In this document: positions 6,407-10,097 of the stretch, one piece after another
Layout: each line of letters begins with the position of its first letter
Numbering within the stretch: the stretch's first letter is position 1
NCBI GenBank assembly: GCA_028277515.1
Contig: JANQGC010000248.1
Coordinates: 1-10,097 of the forward strand
DNA from: Anaerolineae bacterium
GTDB lineage: Bacteria; Chloroflexota; Anaerolineae; Promineifilales; Promineifilaceae
DNA: 10,097 bases
Direction of reading: 5' to 3'
Notes under the pieces: model-generated
Seen by the model: the letters and a program-made list of their open reading frames with translations, nothing else
Databases searched by the model: none
Told to the model about the DNA's origin: nothing
Position numbers and translations under genes: made by a program

Positions 6407-6480
6407 TTGGTAACCGCGATTTCTTATCGCGCTTCCGCGCGTTCGCCACAACGCGAAAAGGATTTCGCGGTTACTACCAA
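6407..6480. repeat. Complex palindromic element with nested hairpins
   Basis: GTAACCGCGA (6410-6419) is perfectly complementary to TCGCGGTTAC (6465-6474), and the outer TTGG/CCAA extends the symmetry with a 3-base offset. Inside are three overlapping small palindromes: CGCGAT/ATCGCG (6415-6431), CGCGC/GCGCG (6428-6441) and CGCGTT/AACGCG (6438-6455). It looks like a BIME/REP-type unit and is different in sequence from the repeat at 5372. It sits in the 271-bp gap before the kinase gene. Confidence 0.75.
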
Positions 6481-6505
6481 CAATTCGTCGATATGGGAAA
6501 GCCTA

Positions 6506-6550
6506 GATAGCAGAATTACTGGCCTTGATTTGTAATTCTGCTATTATTTT
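6506..6550 (+). terminator. Perfect 13-bp hairpin followed by a T-rich tail
   Basis: ATAGCAGAATTAC (6507-6519) pairs perfectly with GTAATTCTGCTAT (6532-6544) around a 12-base loop, extendable by one G-U pair (6506/6545), then ATTTT (6546-6550). As an intrinsic terminator it would end the transport-isomerase transcript before the kinase. The stem is AT-rich, which weakens it, and a short palindrome with the same GTAAT/ATTAC words follows (6561-6576), so an operator upstream of the kinase is a fair alternative. Confidence 0.5.
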
Positions 6551-6604
6551 GAGGTAACTTGTAATAACAGGATTACAGGCACGGGCACGACTGAGAGCAC
6601 TGAT

Positions 6605-8134
6605 ATGCGTGAACAATACTTATTGGGAATCGATCTGGGCACAAGCAGCACCAAGGCTGCTCTGTTTACGACAGACGGCCGCCTGCTGGCCGAAGCGGAT
6701 GCCGAAGTGCCGCTCTATCATCCCCGGCCGGGGGTCGTCGAGCAGGAGAGCGCTGACTTTTATCGCACGGCGGCCGAAACCGTTCAATCCTGTATCCGGG
6801 AAAGCGGCATCGATCCCCAACAAGTGGCCGCGCTCGCTTTTGACAGCCAGATGGCCGGCGTGGGCATGATTGACGAAAATTATCGTGAGACGGGTCGTTT
6901 CGATTCCTGGTTGGATATGCGCTGCCGGCCACAAATTCAATATATTGATCAAAACTACGGCGACCTGGTGACCCGGCTGACGGGCTGCCCGCCGACCTGC
7001 GATCACGGGCCAAAAATTTTGTGGTGGAAGGAAGAACGGCCGCAGATTTATGCTCAAACCGCCAAATTTATCATGCCTTCCGCGTATGTGGCGGGAAGAA
7101 TGGCCGAACTGCCCGCCGATGAAGCGTTTATTGATTACACATTTCTTCATTTTTCCGGTTTGAGCGATGCCCGGCAAGCCACCTGGTCGGAACAACTATG
7201 CACCCTGCTGGGTGTGGATATGCAGAAGCTGCCGCGCATCGTTGAACCGTGGCACGTGGTCGGTGAAGTGCGTGAAAAGGCGGCCGTTGATTTTGGCCTG
7301 GCTCCGGGCACAATCATCGCCGCCGGTTGCGGTGATACGGCCGCGGGCGCGCTGGGCGCGGGTATTGTCAGGCCGGGCATGATCTTCGATGTGGCCGGAA
7401 CGGCGTCAGTCCTGGCTGCTTCCACGGATACATTCATGGCCGATGTTAAACATCGGGCGCTGCTAACTATGCGTTCGGTCATCCCCGGCCTGTGGAATCC
7501 CCTGGCTTACATCGGCGGGGGCGGGCAGGCGCTGCGCTGGTATCACGACCAGTTCTTTAATGCTTACCAGGGGGAGCAGCAGCTTGATACCGGTGTCGAT
7601 TACCAGGAGATGATCGATCTGGCGGCCAAAGCGCCCCCCGGCTGTGAAGGATTATTCTTCTCGCCCCATCTGGGCGGCCGAATCTGCCCGGCAACGCCGG
7701 AGATGCGCGGCGCCTGGTTGGGTTTTTCCTGGGGTCATAGCCAGGCCCATTTCGCGCGGGCCGTGCTGGAGAGCATTGGTTTGGAATATGCCTATTACTT
7801 GAAAATCTTGCAAGAGGCGATACCCAATTTGCAGTTGACTGAGGCGCGGGTCATCGGCGGCGGGGCGCGCAGCACAGTCTGGAACCAGATGAAAGCTGAT
7901 ATTTTGGGTGTGCCTTACCAGCGCCTGGGACGTTCGGAGTTCGGTAGTTGGGGCAGCGCCATGATCGCCGGCAAGGCCGCCGGCATTTTTGACGATTTGG
8001 CGCAGGTGGCCGCTGAGCATGCCCGGCCTGCCGGGGATGCCTTGTTTCCCGATGAGGAGCTGCATGAGATTTACCGGCCGTTGCGCCAGCGTTATATTGA
8101 CATTCAGGCAGGACTGCAAGATATTTTCGTGTAG
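6605..8134 (+). CDS. FGGY-family carbohydrate kinase (xylulokinase-like)
   Basis: A 509-residue cytoplasmic kinase, full length for the FGGY family, that would phosphorylate the imported sugar or a keto-sugar made by the isomerases, using ATP. Start ATG 6605 has only a weak GAGAG (6593-6597) seven bases upstream. Visible are the N-terminal phosphate-binding loop GIDLGTSSTKAAL (8-20), DSQMAGVGM (80-88), the sugar-contact segment DSWLDMR (100-106), the GCGDTAAGALGAG block with the presumed catalytic base Asp244, the IGGGGQALRW stretch (303-312), and the C-terminal FGGY signature beginning VIGGGARSTVWNQMKADILG (416-435). The actual substrate could be D-xylulose or another ketose or polyol. The stop codon TAG lies within the first bases of the direct repeat that starts at 8131, so the last codon or two may have been set by repeat insertion. 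Confidence 0.93.
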   Translation: MREQYLLGIDLGTSSTKAALFTTDGRLLAEADAEVPLYHPRPGVVEQESADFYRTAAETVQSCIRESGIDPQQVAALAFDSQMAGVGMIDENYRETGRFDSWLDMRCRPQIQYIDQNYGDLVTRLTGCPPTCDHGPKILWWKEERPQIYAQTAKFIMPSAYVAGRMAELPADEAFIDYTFLHFSGLSDARQATWSEQLCTLLGVDMQKLPRIVEPWHVVGEVREKAAVDFGLAPGTIIAAGCGDTAAGALGAGIVRPGMIFDVAGTASVLAASTDTFMADVKHRALLTMRSVIPGLWNPLAYIGGGGQALRWYHDQFFNAYQGEQQLDTGVDYQEMIDLAAKAPPGCEGLFFSPHLGGRICPATPEMRGAWLGFSWGHSQAHFARAVLESIGLEYAYYLKILQEAIPNLQLTEARVIGGGARSTVWNQMKADILGVPYQRLGRSEFGSWGSAMIAGKAAGIFDDLAQVAAEHARPAGDALFPDEELHEIYRPLRQRYIDIQAGLQDIFV

Positions 8135-8256
8135 CACAAATTGCCTAATTTGTGTTGAATGAGCAATTTAGTAAATCGGTGCTTTAATGTAAGCCGATTT
8201 GGTAAATCGGCCGGCGCGATTTGCCAATACCCGAAGGGCAGGCTGGTTGCTCTACA
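8131..8256. repeat. First copy of a ~125-bp tandem direct repeat
   Basis: This 126-bp unit begins GTAGCACAAATTGCC and ends GCTCTACA, giving short inverted ends (TGTAG/CTACA). It carries two hairpins: CACAAATT/AATTTGTG with a 4-base loop (8135-8154), and a perfect GCCGATTT/AAATCGGC with a 3-base loop (in about 8193-8211). Its bases 2-4 are the kinase stop codon. A second copy follows at a spacing of 129 bp. It looks like a non-coding REP- or MITE-like element; no protein gene is in it. Confidence 0.88.
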
Positions 8257-8259
8257 TCC

Positions 8260-8383
8260 GTAGCACAAATTGCCTAATTTGTGTTGAATGAGCAATTTAG
8301 TAAATCGGTGCTTTAATGTAGGCCGATCTGGTAAATCGGCTGGCGATTTGCCAATATCCAAAGGGCACGCTGATCGCTCTACA
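8260..8383. repeat. Second copy of the ~125-bp tandem direct repeat
   Basis: This 124-bp copy is nearly identical to the first for about 60 bases and then differs at a handful of positions (for example A/G, T/C, and a 2-base deletion in the CCGGCGCG segment). The CACAAATT/AATTTGTG hairpin is intact, whereas the second hairpin has one stem mismatch (GCCGATCT). It ends CTCTACA, immediately followed by the AAGGAG ribosome site (8383-8388) of the dehydrogenase gene. The two copies together make up nearly all of the 260-bp gap. Confidence 0.88.
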
Positions 8384-8394
8384 AGGAGAATTAA

Positions 8395-9429
8395 ATGAGT
8401 GAAAAAATACGCATTTGTATGGTGGGAGCCGGACGAGTTGGCAAGTTGCATTCAGGGACATTGAAACGCACGGTTCCTGATGGGGATGTGGTCTGCCTGG
8501 TCGATCCGGCGACGGCGATGCTCAACGAAACGGGAGATGAATTTGAAATTGAAGAGCGATACACATCCCTGGAGCAGGCGCTGGATCGGAGCCAATTCGA
8601 CGCTGTGATCATCACCACGCCAACCTTTACCCATAAAGATCTGGCCGTCATGGCCGCCGAACAGGGCAAACACGTCTTCCTGGAAAAACCGATGGCGCTT
8701 TCGCTGGAAGAGTGCGATGCGATCATCAACGCCGCTAAAAACAACAATGTCATTTTACAGTTGGGATTCATGCGCCGTTTCGACCCGGAATTCGCCGCCG
8801 CCGCTGAACGGATTCAAGCCGGTGAAATTGGCGAACCGATGCTGATTAAATCATTGACCCACGGCCCCGGGCTGCCTCCGGCCTGGGCGAATGATTTGAA
8901 AACGTCAAACGGCATGCTGGCCGAGGTGAACAGCCATGATATGGATTGCACACGCTGGCTGGCCGGTTCCAACCCGGCCCGTATGTACGTGGAAACGGCG
9001 AATTTCAAAGGAGATGAGCGCGGGGCGACGGCCGAACATTTCTATGACAATATGCTGGCCACGATCACGTTTGAATCCGGTGCCCTGGCCAATGTATCCG
9101 GTGTTTGCCCTTGTGATTATGGCTATGATGCCCGCGTAGAAATTATTGGCAAGAAGGGCATCATGCAGATTGGGCAGATGCAGGGCCAGGCCGTGATTGT
9201 CTGTGTCAATCGTGACCAGGGCCTGGTGCAGCCCATTTATAGGCGCTGGCCGGAACGGTTCGCCTGGGCTTATATCCAAGAGATCGAACATTTCGTGCAA
9301 TGCGCGCGCATGGGCGAGCAACCAAAGGTGGGCGGTGAAGACGGCCGTTGGGCAGTGGCTATGGTCCTGGCCGGTACCAGGTCCTTCCTGGAAACAAGGC
9401 CGGTTTTGCTAGAGGAAGTGTTATCATGA
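8395..9429 (+). CDS. Gfo/Idh/MocA-family NAD(P)-dependent dehydrogenase (IolG-like)
   Basis: A 344-residue cytoplasmic oxidoreductase of the family that includes myo-inositol 2-dehydrogenase and glucose-fructose oxidoreductase; it would oxidise a hydroxyl of a cyclitol or sugar with NAD(P). Start ATG 8395 follows AAGGAG (8383-8388) by six bases. The N-terminal Rossmann domain has GAGRVG (11-16), Asp37 at the end of beta-2, which favours NAD, and the hallmark EKP (97-99) with catalytic Lys98. GFMRRFDPEF (124-133) resembles IolG. The C-terminal domain has NSHDMD with the likely catalytic His181; the acidic residue four before it, normally Asp in inositol dehydrogenase, is Glu177 here. It overlaps the next gene by four bases (ATGA), so the two dehydrogenases are translationally coupled. 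Inositol is a plausible but unproven substrate. Confidence 0.9.
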   Translation: MSEKIRICMVGAGRVGKLHSGTLKRTVPDGDVVCLVDPATAMLNETGDEFEIEERYTSLEQALDRSQFDAVIITTPTFTHKDLAVMAAEQGKHVFLEKPMALSLEECDAIINAAKNNNVILQLGFMRRFDPEFAAAAERIQAGEIGEPMLIKSLTHGPGLPPAWANDLKTSNGMLAEVNSHDMDCTRWLAGSNPARMYVETANFKGDERGATAEHFYDNMLATITFESGALANVSGVCPCDYGYDARVEIIGKKGIMQIGQMQGQAVIVCVNRDQGLVQPIYRRWPERFAWAYIQEIEHFVQCARMGEQPKVGGEDGRWAVAMVLAGTRSFLETRPVLLEEVLS

Positions 9430-10097
9430 GTGGGATGATGCTGGCCGCCGTTTATCACGGACCTGAGGACCTGCGCGTGGAGCAGGCGCCCCAGCCGTCA
9501 ATCGGGCCGGATGAAGTGCTTTTAAAAGTCTTGAGCGCCACTATCTGCGGCACTGATATGCGTATCTACAAAGGCGGCCATCGTAAGTATGGGCCGGGCA
9601 CGGTACGCATTCCAGGCCATGAGGTGGCCGGCGAGATCGTGGAAGTGGGGAAAAATGTTAGCGGTTATGCGGTTGGCGGCCGTTATTTCGTTGCTCCCAA
9701 TATGGGGCGCGGGTCCAGCCGGGCGACTATTTCCGGCAACAATAATATGGACCCGAATTATGATGCCTTTGGCGTGACGATTGATGGCGCTTTTGCCGAG
9801 TATATGCGCATTCCGGCAGCGGCCGTGCGCCAGGGCAATTTGATGGCCATCAGTGAGGATGTCGATCCGGCCGTGGCTGCCTTAACCGAACCGCTGGCCT
9901 GTGTGCTGCGCGGACAGAATGCGCTCAACGTGGGGGGCGGCGACGTGGCCGTGATCATGGGCGCCGGGCCGATTGGCGTGTTGCACATGATGCTGGCCCG
10001 GCTGCGCGGGGCGCTGCGGGTCATTGTCAGTGAGCCGCAGCAAAACCGGCGCGAACAGGCGGCGCGGCTTGGTGCGGACCGCGTGGTTGATCCGCTG
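9426..10097 (+). CDS. Medium-chain (zinc-type) alcohol/polyol dehydrogenase, partial at 3' edge
   Basis: The first 224 residues of an MDR-family dehydrogenase (sorbitol/threonine dehydrogenase-like); the rest lies beyond the window. Start ATG 9426 overlaps the previous stop and has GAGGAAG (9412-9418) seven bases upstream. Catalytic-zinc ligands are present: Cys41 (ICGTD), His65-Glu66 (GHE) and Glu155 (TEPLAC). The cofactor loop GAGPIG (179-184) and a following Ser-Glu (SEPQQNR) suggest NAD use. In the structural-zinc lobe, the C-x2-C-x2-C-x7-C positions are Arg95, Ser98, Thr101 and Asp109, so no structural zinc can bind there, although the loop length and the flanking APN and SGNNN are kept. 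Some sorbitol dehydrogenases also lack this zinc, so the enzyme may well be active. Likely role: oxidation or reduction of a polyol or keto-sugar, coupled with the upstream dehydrogenase. Confidence 0.9.
   Translation, partial: MSGMMLAAVYHGPEDLRVEQAPQPSIGPDEVLLKVLSATICGTDMRIYKGGHRKYGPGTVRIPGHEVAGEIVEVGKNVSGYAVGGRYFVAPNMGRGSSRATISGNNNMDPNYDAFGVTIDGAFAEYMRIPAAAVRQGNLMAISEDVDPAVAALTEPLACVLRGQNALNVGGGDVAVIMGAGPIGVLHMMLARLRGALRVIVSEPQQNRREQAARLGADRVVDPL

Noticed and set aside
5322..6604. Insertion sequence carrying the second isomerase
   Set aside because: No transposase or long terminal inverted repeats are visible; the flanking repeats are short palindromic elements and the gene fits the pathway.
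6620..7195. 191-codon antisense open frame inside the kinase gene
   Set aside because: The opposite strand encodes a well-recognised FGGY kinase with all motifs; the antisense frame is a GC-driven shadow.
8131..8383. CRISPR-like array
   Set aside because: Only two long copies are present, with no short spacers and no cas genes; the units are tandem repeats with internal hairpins.

Overview
The window is one face of a bacterial carbohydrate uptake and catabolism locus. All nine clear protein genes lie on the + strand and two of them run off the window edges. The substrate-binding protein has a lipobox followed by a long Glu-Glu-Pro-Ala linker. Together with moderate GC, palindromic repeats in most gaps and many CGGCC-type words, this style is common in Chloroflexota (Anaerolineae-like). 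That assignment is an inference from style; no rRNA or marker gene is present.

Layout. 1-763: C-terminal half of a duplicated sugar ABC ATPase (RbsA/MglA/YtfR type). 776-1795 and 1806-2804: two different RbsC-type permeases. 2805-3019: a structured gap with a 16-bp inverted repeat, an 11-nt match to the anti-Shine-Dalgarno complement, a possible 29-codon leader ORF and competing small hairpins. 3020-4312: lipoprotein substrate-binding protein. 4446-5321 and 5509-6333: two TIM-barrel sugar isomerases/epimerases. 6605-8134: FGGY-family sugar kinase. 8395-9429: Gfo/Idh/MocA (IolG-like) NAD(P) dehydrogenase. 9426 to the end: medium-chain zinc dehydrogenase, overlapping the previous gene by ATGA. 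The four longer gaps (215, 187, 271 and 260 bp) hold palindromic or repeated DNA; the 133-bp gap at 4313-4445 holds a smaller inverted repeat.

How it fits together (inference). One ATPase with two permeases and a periplasmic-type binding protein would import a monosaccharide, polyol or cyclitol, as in YtfQRT-YjfF or ribose/inositol-type importers. The two dehydrogenases could interconvert polyol or cyclitol and keto-sugar, the paired isomerases could epimerise or isomerise it, and the kinase would trap it as a phosphate. No aldolase or regulator is in view, so the substrate cannot be named.

The most notable points are the medium-chain dehydrogenase, in which all four structural-zinc cysteine positions are replaced while the loop spacing is kept; the elaborate leader before the binding-protein gene; a near-perfect tandem pair of ~125-bp repeats whose first bases supply the kinase stop codon; and the accumulation of unrelated palindromic repeats within a co-directional gene cluster. 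I see no transposase, CRISPR array, phage, defence or RNA gene, and nothing that clearly amounts to a new kind of system.
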